Below, in pieces: positions 1 to 9,500 of a stretch of 64,000 nt of DNA (positions are counted from its first letter, which is position 1; each line of letters begins with the position of its first letter). The stretch comes from Streptomyces asoensis. GTDB lineage: Bacteria > Actinomycetota > Actinomycetes > Streptomycetales > Streptomycetaceae. A program made the translations under genes and the position numbers. The notes beneath the pieces are model-generated. The model did no database searches, was not told the DNA's origin, and saw only the letters and a list, made by a program, of their open reading frames with translations. The DNA lies in assembly GCF_016860545.1 (NCBI RefSeq), contig NZ_BNEB01000005.1, forward strand, positions 1,302,001 to 1,366,000, written 5' to 3'.

Positions 1-1
1 C

Positions 2-511
2 GGCCGGGTGCACAACGACCAACGGAGCGTGGATCTGGAGGAGACGCTGGGCGCCGTCCTCGACTCGCTCAGCGTGGCCGTCGAGGAGAGCGGCGCCGAG
101 ATCACGCACGACCCGCTGCCCGGCGTCGTCGGGGACAGCACCCAACTGGGCATGCTCTGGCAGAACCTGCTCTCCAACGCCATCAAGTTCCGCAGCCCCG
201 ACCGCGCCCCGCGGATCCACATCAGCTGCGCGGCCGACGGCGAGGACTGGAAGTTCGCCGTCGCCGACAACGGCATCGGTATCGCGCCGGAGTTCCAGGA
301 GAAGGTGTTCGTCCTCTTCCAGCGGCTGCACACCAAGGACGCCTACCCGGGCACGGGTATCGGCCTGGCCATGTGCAAGAAGGTCGTGGAGTTCCACGGC
401 GGCACGATCGGGATCGACCCCGGTCACACGCCGGGCACCCGCGTCGTCTTCACCCTCCCCGTCTCCCCGGCCGCTCCCGCGGCCGCCGCGGAGAGAGAGA
501 CCGAGCAGTGA
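2..511 (+). CDS. Histidine kinase, C-terminal ATPase part (5' end outside window)
   Basis: This is the C-terminal end of a sensor histidine kinase; the gene begins before the window and the reading frame is open from base 2. The visible part is a HATPase_c domain. Its N box is QNLLSNAIKF, its G1 box is VADNGIGI, its F box is VLFQRL, and its G2 box is GTGIGLAMCKKVVEFHGG. This wording is typical of phytochrome-like kinases of the bacteriophytochrome/PAS-GAF type, but the sensor and the phosphorylated His are not in view. The stop codon overlaps the GTG start of the next gene (GTGA), so the two are probably translationally coupled, and the downstream response regulator is the likely partner. The ligand or signal cannot be judged. 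Confidence 0.9.
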   Translation, partial: GRVHNDQRSVDLEETLGAVLDSLSVAVEESGAEITHDPLPGVVGDSTQLGMLWQNLLSNAIKFRSPDRAPRIHISCAADGEDWKFAVADNGIGIAPEFQEKVFVLFQRLHTKDAYPGTGIGLAMCKKVVEFHGGTIGIDPGHTPGTRVVFTLPVSPAAPAAAAERETEQ

Positions 512-1698
512 CCTACCAAGCCGCGGGCCGCGCCGAGCCGTACCGCATTCTGCTGGTGGAGGACGACGACGGGGACGCCCTGCTGGTCGAGGAACTCCTC
601 TACGACACGGATCTGCCGCACACCCTCGTCCGCTGCCGTACGGCCGCGGACGCGCGGATCTCGCTCGCCTCGGGCAGGGTCGACTGCGTCCTGCTGGACC
701 TGCACCTGCCGGACGCCTCCGGCGTGGAGACCGTGCAGGCCATCCAGACGGACACCGAGGCCGCCATCATCGTCCTGACCGGGCTGGACGAACCGCGCGC
801 GGGAGTCGACGCCCTCGCCGCCGGTGCGCAGGACTACCTGATCAAGGGCAAGGTCGAGCCGGACCTGATGCAGCGGGCCGTCCGCTACGCCGTCCAGCGC
901 AAGCAGGCCGAGCGGGCCAACGCCGCGCTCCAGATCGGCCGGCTGCGGGCCGAGGAGAACGCGCGCCTCGAACGCGGGCTGCTGCCCGAACCGCTGCTGT
1001 CCGCGTCCGCCGTCACCGCCTCCAGCCGCTACTACCCGGGACGGGCGCAGGCCCTGCTGGGCGGGGACTTCCTCGACGTCGTCCAGACCGACGACGGGCA
1101 GGTGCACGCCGTGATCGGTGACGTCAGCGGGCACGGTCCCGACGCCGCCGCGCTCGGTGTCTGTCTGCGCATCGCCTGGCGTGCCCTGACCCTCGGCGGT
1201 CACCGCGACCAGCAGCTGCTCCACCTGCTGGAGCGCCTCCACATCGCCGAACGCACCGGCAGCGACCTGTTCACCACCTGCACCCTGATCACGCTGGACA
1301 CCGCCGCGGGCACCCTCACCCTGCACCTGGCCGGTCATCACGAGCCCCTGCTCATCACTCCCGACGGCGCCCGTCAGGTGGCCGCGTCCCACGGGATCGC
1401 GCTCGGGGTCGCCCCCGGTCTGGGCAAGTGGCCGTCCACCACCCTCCGGCTGCCCGTGCGCGGCTCCCTCGTCGCCTACACCGACGGCCTCATCGAGGGC
1501 TTCGCGGACACCGGCGGCACCCGGCTCGGCGTGGAAGGCCTGCTGGGCATCATCGACACCATCGGGGCCACCGACCCGAGCGCCCACCTCGACCAGCTCA
1601 TCGCCAGGACCCGCACGCTCAACGCCGACCGGCACACCGACGACCTGGCCGTGCTCCGCCTGGACTGGGACACGACGGCTCACGGGACCGGCGCCTGA
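508..1698 (+). CDS. Response regulator with PP2C/SpoIIE-type phosphatase output
   Basis: A 396-residue cytoplasmic signalling protein. The N-terminal receiver domain (about residues 10-130) has the acidic pocket VEDDDGD, the phospho-acceptor in LLDLHLPDASG (about D64), the conserved Thr in VLTG and the Lys in LIKGK. A short helical linker leads to a SpoIIE/PP2C-type serine phosphatase (about residues 160-390) with the metal-binding motifs GGDFLD, GDVSGHG and YTDGLIE, and DDLAVL near the end. This is the RsbU/RsbP-like design in which phosphorylation of the receiver controls dephosphorylation of an anti-anti-sigma factor; that target is inferred from the family. The GTG start at 508 was chosen because it overlaps the kinase stop and sits just before the receiver. 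No STAS or RsbW-like partner is visible nearby. Confidence 0.93.
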   Translation: MTYQAAGRAEPYRILLVEDDDGDALLVEELLYDTDLPHTLVRCRTAADARISLASGRVDCVLLDLHLPDASGVETVQAIQTDTEAAIIVLTGLDEPRAGVDALAAGAQDYLIKGKVEPDLMQRAVRYAVQRKQAERANAALQIGRLRAEENARLERGLLPEPLLSASAVTASSRYYPGRAQALLGGDFLDVVQTDDGQVHAVIGDVSGHGPDAAALGVCLRIAWRALTLGGHRDQQLLHLLERLHIAERTGSDLFTTCTLITLDTAAGTLTLHLAGHHEPLLITPDGARQVAASHGIALGVAPGLGKWPSTTLRLPVRGSLVAYTDGLIEGFADTGGTRLGVEGLLGIIDTIGATDPSAHLDQLIARTRTLNADRHTDDLAVLRLDWDTTAHGTGA

Positions 1699-1806
1699 CA
1701 CTCGGGCCGACGTGTCAACACCCCTTGCCGACAGGCATGATGGGGCCGTCGGCACCCTGCCACGGGGCGACCGGCGCCGTGAGGGGCTGCGAGAGATGGA
1801 GAGCGC

Positions 1807-4800
1807 GTGTCACGCCAGGTACTGACGGTCCGCCCCGACGGATCCGGCGGCTTCCGCACGATCGGTGAAGCGCTGGCGGGGGCGCGCAGCGGCGCGGTGA
1901 TCAGCGTGGGGCCCGGGACCTACGAGGAGAATCTCGTCGTCGGCACCCGCGTGACCATCGTCGCCGAACAGTCGCGGGGGACGGTGGAGATACGCCCCCG
2001 GCGCGGCAGCGCGGTCAGCCTGCGCGCCGACGCGGTGATGCTCACCGACCTGGTGCTGCGCGGCCGGGACGAGGACCTGCCCGTCGTGGACGCGGTCCGC
2101 GGTCAGGCGGCACTGGAAGGCTGCGACGTGACCGGCTCCGCGTGGACGGCCGTCCTCGCCCGGGAGACCGGCTCGCTGGCCATGCGCGACTGCCGGATCA
2201 GCAACGGCACGGGGGCCGGGGTGGTCGTCACCTCGGCCGTGGAGAGCTCGCTCGAGTCCTGCACCGTGGAGCATCTGGGCACGTCCGGCGTGGTCATCGG
2301 CGAACGCGGCCGGGCCACGGTGCGCGGCTGCACCGTGCGCGACGCGCGGGCCAACGGGATCCTGGCCAACGGCGACGCCCAGGGGTCCGTCGAGGACTGC
2401 GACATCTCCTCCACCGACCAGCCGGCCGTGGCGCTGGAGGGCAGCAGCACCACCCGCGTGCTGCGCACGGTCGTCCACGACGTGGCGATCGGGGTGCTGG
2501 TGAGCAGTGCCTCCCGGACCGTGCTGGAGGACGTCAGGGTCACCGCGACCACCGGTCCGGCCTTCGTCGTGTCGCAGGGCAGCGACCCGCTGCTGCGCCG
2601 CTGCCGCACGGCCCGCACGACGGGCAACGGCCTGCTGGTCACCGACCGGGGGCGCGGCACCTACGAGGACTGCTGGCTGGACTCCTCCCAGGCGCCCGCG
2701 CTGCGGGTGACCGGCTCCGGCTCGCCGTCGCTGGCCTCGCTGACGGTGCGGGACTGCGCCGCCGCGGCCGCCCTGCTGCTGGAGGAGGAGTCCACCGCCG
2801 AGCTCGACCGCGTGGAGGTGATCGACGCCGCGGGCGCAGCGATCCGGATCGCGACCGGCGCCAACCCGATGATCCGCCGCGCCCGGATCAGCGGCGCGGG
2901 CGGCAACGGCGTCGAGGTCGTCAAGGACGGCCGGGGCCGGCTGGAGGACAGCGAGATCGCCCGGACCGGCGGGGCGGGCATCCAGGTGGAGAGCGCGGGC
3001 AATCTCTACGTCGGCGGCACCACCGTGCTCGCGCCGACCGCCGCAGGCCTGTCCGTGGGCGCGGACGGGACCGTCACGGCCCGCGACTGCGAGATCCGCG
3101 AGGCCGGCGCCGACGGCGTGGTCGTCGAGGCGGACGGCGAGCTGACCGGCGCCCGGCTCCAGGTCGTGGGCGCCCCGGAGTGCGGCGCGGTGATCCGGCA
3201 GGGCGGGCGGGCCGCGCTGAACGGGTGCACCCTGGCCGGCAGTGGCAAGGACGGGCTGCGAGTGGAGACCACCCTGCCGGTGTCCGTCGTCAACTGCACG
3301 GTCCGCGACAACGCGGGCAGCGGCCTGGTCCAGTCCCAGCCCGGCGACCGGCTGGCGGTCGAGGGCCTCACCTCCGGCGGCAACGGCCGTCGCGACGCCT
3401 GGGGATACGGCGACGCCGAGGGCACCGACCCGGCGGGCACCACGCCGGACGGCCCGGACGCGCCCGAGCAGAACGGTCCGCTCGCCGAACTGGAGGCGCT
3501 GATCGGACTGTCGAACGTGAAGCAGCAGGTCCGCACCCTCGTCAACCTCACTCAACTCGCCCAGCGCCGAGCGCAGTTGGGCATGCAGGCACCGCCGATG
3601 AGCCGCCATCTGGTGTTCTCCGGCCCGCCCGGCACCGGCAAGACCACCGTCGCCCGCCTCTACGGCACCGTCCTGGCCCAGCTGGGCGCGCTGCGCTCCG
3701 GGCACCTGGTCGAGGTCTCGCGCGCCGATCTGGTCGCGCAGGTCATCGGCGGCACCGCCATCAAGACCACCGAGACCTTCAACAGGGCTCTGGGCGGGGT
3801 GCTGTTCATCGACGAGGCCTACACCCTGACCGCCGACGGCGGGCGTTCGGGCCCCGACTTCGGACGGGAGGCCGTGGACACCCTGCTGAAGCTGATGGAG
3901 GACCACCGCGAGGACGTGGTGGTCGTCGCGGCCGGCTACTCGGGGGAGATGCAGTCCTTCCTCAACAGCAACCCCGGGCTGGCCTCCCGCTTCTCGCGGA
4001 CCGTGGAGTTCGAGAACTACGCGGTGCACGAGCTGGTGGCCATCGTGGAGAGCATGTGCGCGCGGCACCAGTACGAGCTGGGCGAGGGCGCCGGAGCGGC
4101 GCTCGCCGCGCACTTCGAACGCATGCCCAAGGACGCCGCGTTCGGCAACGGCCGCGCCGCCCGCCAGGTGTTCGAGGAGATGGTCGACCGGCAGGCGGTA
4201 CGGCTGGCCGCCCGACCCGAGGTGAGCGAACGGGACCTGAGCCTGCTGCTCGCCGAGGACACCGGGGCGCAGGTCCCGGCCGGCCCGCACGGGGACGCGG
4301 ACGAGTCCGGGGGCGGCGATCCCCTGGCGCGGCTCGGCGCGATGGTGGGGCTGGCGGCCGTGAAGCGGGACGTCACCGATCTGGTCAACCTGCTGTCGAC
4401 CGCCCGACGGCGGGAGGCCGCGGGGCTGCCGAGCCCCCGGGTCAGCCACCATCTCGTCTTCACCGGACCGCCCGGCACCGGCAAGACCACCGTCGCCCGG
4501 CTCTACGGCGAACTGCTGGTCTCGCTCGGGGTGCTGCCGCAGGGTCAGCTCGTCGAGGTGGCGCGGGCCGATCTGGTGGGCCGCTACGTCGGCCACACCG
4601 CGCAGTTGACCCGCGAGGTCTTCGAACGGGCGCGCGGCGGCGTGCTGTTCGTCGACGAGGCCTACACGCTCACGCCGGCGGGCGGCTCCTCCGGCTCCGA
4701 CTTCGGCCAGGAGGCGGTCGACACCCTGCTGAAGCTGATGGAGGACCACCGTGACGAGGTGGTCGTCATCGTGGCCGGCTACACCCGGGAGATGGAGTCC

Positions 4801-5139
4801 TTCCTGGCGTCCAACCCGGGCCTGTCGTCGCGGTTCTCCCGGCGCGTCGAGTTCGCCGACTACACCTCCGACGAGCTGGTCACCATCGTCCGCATGCACG
4901 CGGACGCCTCGGGCTACGAGTGCGGGCCCGGGGTCGGCGCGCTGCTGCGCGCGTACTTCGACTCCCTGCCGCGGGACCGCTTCTTCGGCAACGGGCGGCT
5001 GGCCCGGCAGGTGCTGGAGTCCATGATGACCCGGCAGGCGGGCCGGGTCAGCGCCATGGCCGCACCGGGCCTGGACGACCTGCGGCTCCTGCTGCCCGAC
5101 GACGTGCCGGGGATGCGGACGCCGGCCGGGGAGAGCTGA
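1807..5139 (+). CDS. Right-handed beta-helix protein fused to two CbbX/EccA-type AAA+ ATPases
   Basis: A 1,110-residue protein. Residues 1 to about 530 are pectate-lyase-like parallel beta-helix rungs with recurrent LEDC/VRDC/ARDC turns. Two CbbX/EccA-family AAA+ domains follow. Their Walker A motifs (GPPGTGKTT) lie near residues 606 and 887, and their Walker B motifs are VLFIDEAYTL and VLFVDEAYTL. EccA-type ATPases are cytosolic helpers of mycobacterial ESX systems, so this may be the EccA equivalent here; that is inference from family and location. The two ATPases look like an internal duplication. The first has QVIGGTA where the second has the usual aromatic pore loop, RYVGHTA. There is no signal peptide. 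GTG at 1807 follows a GGAGAG ribosome-binding site. The opposite strand also reads open for about 3 kb, but this frame carries all the motifs. Confidence 0.9.
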   Translation: MSRQVLTVRPDGSGGFRTIGEALAGARSGAVISVGPGTYEENLVVGTRVTIVAEQSRGTVEIRPRRGSAVSLRADAVMLTDLVLRGRDEDLPVVDAVRGQAALEGCDVTGSAWTAVLARETGSLAMRDCRISNGTGAGVVVTSAVESSLESCTVEHLGTSGVVIGERGRATVRGCTVRDARANGILANGDAQGSVEDCDISSTDQPAVALEGSSTTRVLRTVVHDVAIGVLVSSASRTVLEDVRVTATTGPAFVVSQGSDPLLRRCRTARTTGNGLLVTDRGRGTYEDCWLDSSQAPALRVTGSGSPSLASLTVRDCAAAAALLLEEESTAELDRVEVIDAAGAAIRIATGANPMIRRARISGAGGNGVEVVKDGRGRLEDSEIARTGGAGIQVESAGNLYVGGTTVLAPTAAGLSVGADGTVTARDCEIREAGADGVVVEADGELTGARLQVVGAPECGAVIRQGGRAALNGCTLAGSGKDGLRVETTLPVSVVNCTVRDNAGSGLVQSQPGDRLAVEGLTSGGNGRRDAWGYGDAEGTDPAGTTPDGPDAPEQNGPLAELEALIGLSNVKQQVRTLVNLTQLAQRRAQLGMQAPPMSRHLVFSGPPGTGKTTVARLYGTVLAQLGALRSGHLVEVSRADLVAQVIGGTAIKTTETFNRALGGVLFIDEAYTLTADGGRSGPDFGREAVDTLLKLMEDHREDVVVVAAGYSGEMQSFLNSNPGLASRFSRTVEFENYAVHELVAIVESMCARHQYELGEGAGAALAAHFERMPKDAAFGNGRAARQVFEEMVDRQAVRLAARPEVSERDLSLLLAEDTGAQVPAGPHGDADESGGGDPLARLGAMVGLAAVKRDVTDLVNLLSTARRREAAGLPSPRVSHHLVFTGPPGTGKTTVARLYGELLVSLGVLPQGQLVEVARADLVGRYVGHTAQLTREVFERARGGVLFVDEAYTLTPAGGSSGSDFGQEAVDTLLKLMEDHRDEVVVIVAGYTREMESFLASNPGLSSRFSRRVEFADYTSDELVTIVRMHADASGYECGPGVGALLRAYFDSLPRDRFFGNGRLARQVLESMMTRQAGRVSAMAAPGLDDLRLLLPDDVPGMRTPAGES

Positions 5140-5229
5140 CCGGAGAGCCGTCCGCGGCGGTCCGGGGAGCGAGGGGTGGGGCGAGGGGAGGGCCGCTCAC
5201 GGGCGGCGGCTGCCCGTAGGATGCGGATC

Positions 5230-6477
5230 ATGTCTCGCCGCCCCCGACTGGCTCATCTCCCGCGTACGGCACGGATGTTGACCGTCTCCCTGTGCCTGGG
5301 AACCCTCCTTCCGCTGGTGAGCGGGCAGGAGACCGCAGCCGCGGACGACGGCCCGGTGCGGCTGCCCGTGATGCCCGCACGTCTGGACGCGGACGCCGCC
5401 TGCACCGGGGCCTCCGCCCAGCGGGCCACCACCGCGCCCTGGGAGCAGGGGAACCTCCAGCTCACGGCCACCTGGCCGTTCTCGGACGGCGCCGGGGTGA
5501 CGGTGGCGGTGGTGGACACCGGGGTGTCCATCAAGGCGCCCGCCCTGTCCGGCCGGGTCACCGCGGTCGGGGCGGCGGGCCAGGACTGCGTGGGACACGG
5601 GACGTTCGTCGCGGGGCTGGTCGCGGCGGCCACGGCCGACGGCGTGCGGTTCGCGGGGGTCGCCCGGCGGGCGAGGATCCTCGCGGTGCGCGGCACGGAC
5701 GAACGGGGCGCGGCCACGGCGCAGAGCGTCGCGTCGGGGATCGCCGAGGCGACGGCGGCCGGCGCCGACGTGATCACCGTCTCGTCGGCTCTGGCCCAGG
5801 GGTCGCCCGCGCTGACGAAGTCCGTCGAGGCGGCCCTGGCGAAGGACGTGCTGGTGGTGGCGGCGGCCGTGCCCGACCCCGCGACCGGGTCCTCGGCCCG
5901 GGACGAGGCCCCGGTCCCCCGGGCGTACTGGCCCGCCGCGCAGTCCGGTGTGCTGTCGGTGCTGGACGTCGACGCGCGGGGACAGCGTCCGGACGACGCC
6001 CTGCTGCCGCGCGCCGCCGACCTGGCGGCCCCCGGCGACGGGGTGGTCGGGATCGGGCCGCGCGGCAGCGGGCACTTCATCGGCTCGGGAGCCTCCTTCG
6101 CCGCCGCGTACGCGGCCGGGGCGGCGGCCCTGGTGCGCTCCTCCCACCCGGACCTGACGGCCGCGCAGACGGCCGCCCGCCTCACCGCGAGCGCCTACCC
6201 GGACGACGTCCCCCGGCTCGACCCGTTCGCGGCGGTGACCGGGGTGGTCCCTCAGACGCCCGTGCGGGCCGCGGCCCCCGCGCCACAGGCCCCGCTTCAT
6301 CTGCCCGGGGACGACGCGGCCGGACCGGTCCGGCGGGCCGGGCTGTTCGCGGCGGCGGGCGCGGCCCTGGTCCTCCTGGTGATCTGGGCCGCCCTGGCCC
6401 TCCCCCGGGCCCGCACCCGCAACTGGCGGCCGGCCGGCGCCCCGGCCGCCGACGAACCCGGCGGCGCCCGGAGCTGA
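5230..6477 (+). CDS. mycP: Mycosin-like subtilase of the type VII secretion locus (MycP-like)
   Basis: A membrane-anchored S8 serine protease of about 415 residues. It has an N-terminal signal sequence (LTVSLCLGTLLPLVSG), the catalytic Asp in VVDTGVS, His in CVGHGTFVAG and Ser in GASFAAAYAAG, and a C-terminal membrane helix (about residues 374-397) followed by a short Arg-rich tail. This layout is that of mycosins, which are essential partners of ESX machines in mycobacteria. ATG at 5230 is preferred over ATG at 5221 because an AGGA lies 8 nt before it. The usual oxyanion-hole Asn, found in a segment like AAAGN, appears to be replaced: here the strand reads VVAAAVPDP. The proteolytic activity therefore needs proof. 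The gene converges on eccC across a hairpin. Confidence 0.88.
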   Translation: MSRRPRLAHLPRTARMLTVSLCLGTLLPLVSGQETAAADDGPVRLPVMPARLDADAACTGASAQRATTAPWEQGNLQLTATWPFSDGAGVTVAVVDTGVSIKAPALSGRVTAVGAAGQDCVGHGTFVAGLVAAATADGVRFAGVARRARILAVRGTDERGAATAQSVASGIAEATAAGADVITVSSALAQGSPALTKSVEAALAKDVLVVAAAVPDPATGSSARDEAPVPRAYWPAAQSGVLSVLDVDARGQRPDDALLPRAADLAAPGDGVVGIGPRGSGHFIGSGASFAAAYAAGAAALVRSSHPDLTAAQTAARLTASAYPDDVPRLDPFAAVTGVVPQTPVRAAAPAPQAPLHLPGDDAAGPVRRAGLFAAAGAALVLLVIWAALALPRARTRNWRPAGAPAADEPGGARS

Positions 6478-6514
6478 GGGGCGGAGCCGAGGCCCGGACG
6501 TCCGGAGCCGAACG

Positions 6515-6547
6515 CGGAGGGCGCCCGGCACTCCCGGGCGCCCTCCG
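6515..6547. terminator. Bidirectional terminator hairpin between mycP and eccC
   Basis: A perfect 14-bp inverted repeat (arms 6515-6528 and 6534-6547) with a 5-nt loop, CACTC. It ends directly before the eccC stop codon at 6548-6550 and lies 37 bases after the mycP stop. There is no clear T tract, which is common in Streptomyces. Its place between convergent genes supports a terminator for both. Confidence 0.75.
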
Positions 6548-9500
6548 TCAGGCGTTCCCGCCTTCCCCTTCCGCTTCCCCTCCCCCGGCGGGCTCCGCCG
6601 GCTGCGCCAGCGCCGTCTGGATCAAATTCGCCTTGCGCCGGGCGATGTACTGCGCACGGCCCGGCGGCAGGTTGCGCGGCTTGATGTTGCCGAAGACGTA
6701 ACCCTCCGACGGCGGGCAGGACAGCAGCACCCCCGGGGTGTTGACCTCGTCCAGACGGCGCAGCAACTGGTCGTTGAGGCCGCGGCCCGCGCCGGTGGCG
6801 GAGCGGACCGCGACGACGTGCAGTCCCAGCTCGTGCCCCAGGGCCAGGTGGTCGAAGAGCGGGGCGAAGGGGTGGTCGTAGTTGCCGCTGCCGACCACCA
6901 TGTCGTAGTCGTCGACCAGTACGAACAGCCGGGGCCCGTTCCACCAGTCGGCGAGACGCATCCGGGCCGGGGTGATGTCCGGCCCCGGCAGCCGGGTCTT
7001 GAGCGCGCGCGCCGAGCCGGCGACGAGTTCCTTGAGGGCGTCGACGGAGACGGCGTGGCCGAGCTGGTACTCCGGCGGGACGGCGTCCACGAGCTCGCGC
7101 CGGTAGTCGACGACCAGGACCCGCGCCTCGTGGGGAGCGTAGCGGGCGGTGACGGCCTGCGCGACGAGCCGCAGCAGGTTGGTCTTGCCGCTCTCGGTGT
7201 CGCCGACCGCCACCAGGTGCGGGGTGCGGCTGAAGTCGTGCCACACCGTGGAGAGCTTCTCCTCGTCCTGGCCCAACGGCAGCCGCAGCCCGTCGCCCAG
7301 CTCGGGGGCGGGCAGCGCCGAGGCCGGCAGCCGGTGCGGCAGCATCCGGACGGCGGGCGCGGGCTCGCCCGGCCAGTGCGCGGCGGTCCTCTCCACCAGG
7401 GCGGTGACGCCGTCGACGAGGTCCTCCGTGGTGACGGCGCCGTCGAGCCGGGGCAGCGCGGTCAGGAAGTGGAGTTTGCCGTCGATCGTGAGGCCGCGTC
7501 CCGGCAGCCGGGGCACGACGGCGGCCTTGCGCACGTCCACCACGGAGTCCATGGGGTCGCCGAGCCGCAGCTCCAGCCGGGTCGCGCTCTGGTCGCGGAC
7601 CTGCGCGCTCAGTTCCACCCAGCGGGTGGTGGTGACGACGAGGTGGATGCCGTAGTTGAGACCGCCGGTGGCGAGCTGGTTGAAGGTGGGCAGCAGGTGG
7701 TCGAAGTTCTGCTTGACCTGGGCCCAGCCGTCCACGACCAGGAAGACGTCCCCGTGCTTCTCGTCGGCGAACTCGCCGGCCGCGCGCCGCCGCCGGTAGC
7801 CGGCCATGGAGTCGATCCCGTGGTCGAGGAAGAACTGCTCGCGGTGGTTGAGGACGGCGGTGACCTCGGCCACCGTGCGGCTGATCCGCTCGCTGTCGAG
7901 CCGGGAGGCGACCCCGCCGACATGCGGCAGCCCGGCGAGCGAGGAGAGGGTGCCGCCGCCGAAGTCGAGGCAGTAGAACTGCACTTCGGCCGGGGTGTGG
8001 GTGAGGGCCAGGGAGGCGAGGAGAGTGCGCAGCACGGTGGACTTGCCGCTCTGCGAGCCGCCGGCGATCGCGACATGGCCGCCGCCCGCGGACAGGTCCA
8101 GCACCAGCGGCTCGCGTCGCTGGTCGAAGGGCTTGTCGACCAGGCCGACGGGGACCCGCAGCCGGCCGGTGCCGGGCCAGCGGGTGGCGCTCAGGCCGCG
8201 GTCGGCGGTGGGTTCGAGGCCGGGGAGCAAGGCGTCCAGGGTGGGCGGCTCGTCGAGCGGCGGCAGCCAGACCTGGTGGGCCCCGGGGCCGGAGTCGCGC
8301 AGCCGGTCGACGGCCACGGCCAGCAGGCTCTCGGCGGACTCCGTCTCCTCCTCCGGCAGGGGGGCCGGGGCGGCGGTGGTCCGCGGGACCACCCAGCCGG
8401 CCGTCCAGGGCACGACCTGGCTGGCGACCCTGGCCTGCACGGCCGCGCCGCGGCGCCGCCGGTAGGGCCCCGAGACGTAGGCGGCGCGGAACCGGGTCAG
8501 CGCCTCCACCCCGCTCTTGAGATAGCCGGCGCCGGGCTGCGAGGGCAGCTGGTAGGCGTCCGGGACACCGAGCACTCCGCGGCTCTCCATGGCCGAGAAG
8601 GTGCGCAGGCCGATCCGGTAGGACAGATGGCTCTCCAGCTGGTGCATGCGCCCTTCGTCCAGGCGCTGGGAGGCGAGCAGCAGATGCACGCCCAGCGACC
8701 GGCCGAGGCGCCCGATCATCACGAAGAGGTCCATGAACTCGCGATGCGCGGCGAGGAGTTCGCTGAACTCGTCGACGACGACGAAGAGGCTGGGCAGCGG
8801 CGTCAGCGGGGTGCCGGAGGCGCGGGCCTTCTCGTACTCCAGGGCGGAGGTGTAGTTGCCGGCCGCCCGCAGCAGCTCCTGGCGTCGCATGAGTTCGCCG
8901 TGCAGGGCGTCCTGCATGCGTTCCACCAGGGCGACTTCGTCCGCGAGGTTGGTGATGACGGCGGAGGTGTGCGGGAGTTCGTCCAGGCCGAGGAAGGTCG
9001 CGCCGCCCTTGAAGTCGACCAGGACGAAGTTCAGGGTCTCGGAGGAGTTGGTGAGGGCCAGTCCGAGGACCAGGGTGCGCAGCAGCTCGCTCTTGCCGGA
9101 GCCGGTGGCGCCGATGAGCATGCCGTGCGGGCCCATGCCGCCCTGCGCGGACTCCTTGATGTCGAGTTCCACGGGGGTGCCGTCGGCGCCCACCGCGACG
9201 GGGACCCGCAGCCGGGCGGCCCCCGTGTGGCGCTTCCAGAGGGTGTCGGGAGTGTGCCGGTGCAGGTCGGGGATGCCGAGCAGGGTGGTCAGCTGCACGT
9301 CGGCGCTGAGGGGTTCGGCGACGTCCACGGCCAGGCTCATGCGGTACGGGGCGAGCAGCCGGGCCAGTGCCTCGGCCGCGACGGGCCCGACCCGGTCGGG
9401 GCGGCCGAGGAGGGTGGTCTGCTCCTTGCGGCTGCGGTCGGTGCGCACCAGGCGGACCGCCTCCGGGGTCACGTCGAGGCGCAGGGTGGTGCGGCCGGGG

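Noticed and set aside
1810..4899. A 1,029-codon minus-strand frame opposite the beta-helix/AAA+ gene
   Set aside because: His/Ala/Arg-rich and without motifs; the plus frame has two complete AAA+ domains.
5176..5229. Earlier start of the mycosin at 5176
   Set aside because: It would add a basic segment before the signal peptide with no better ribosome-binding site than the AGGA before 5230.
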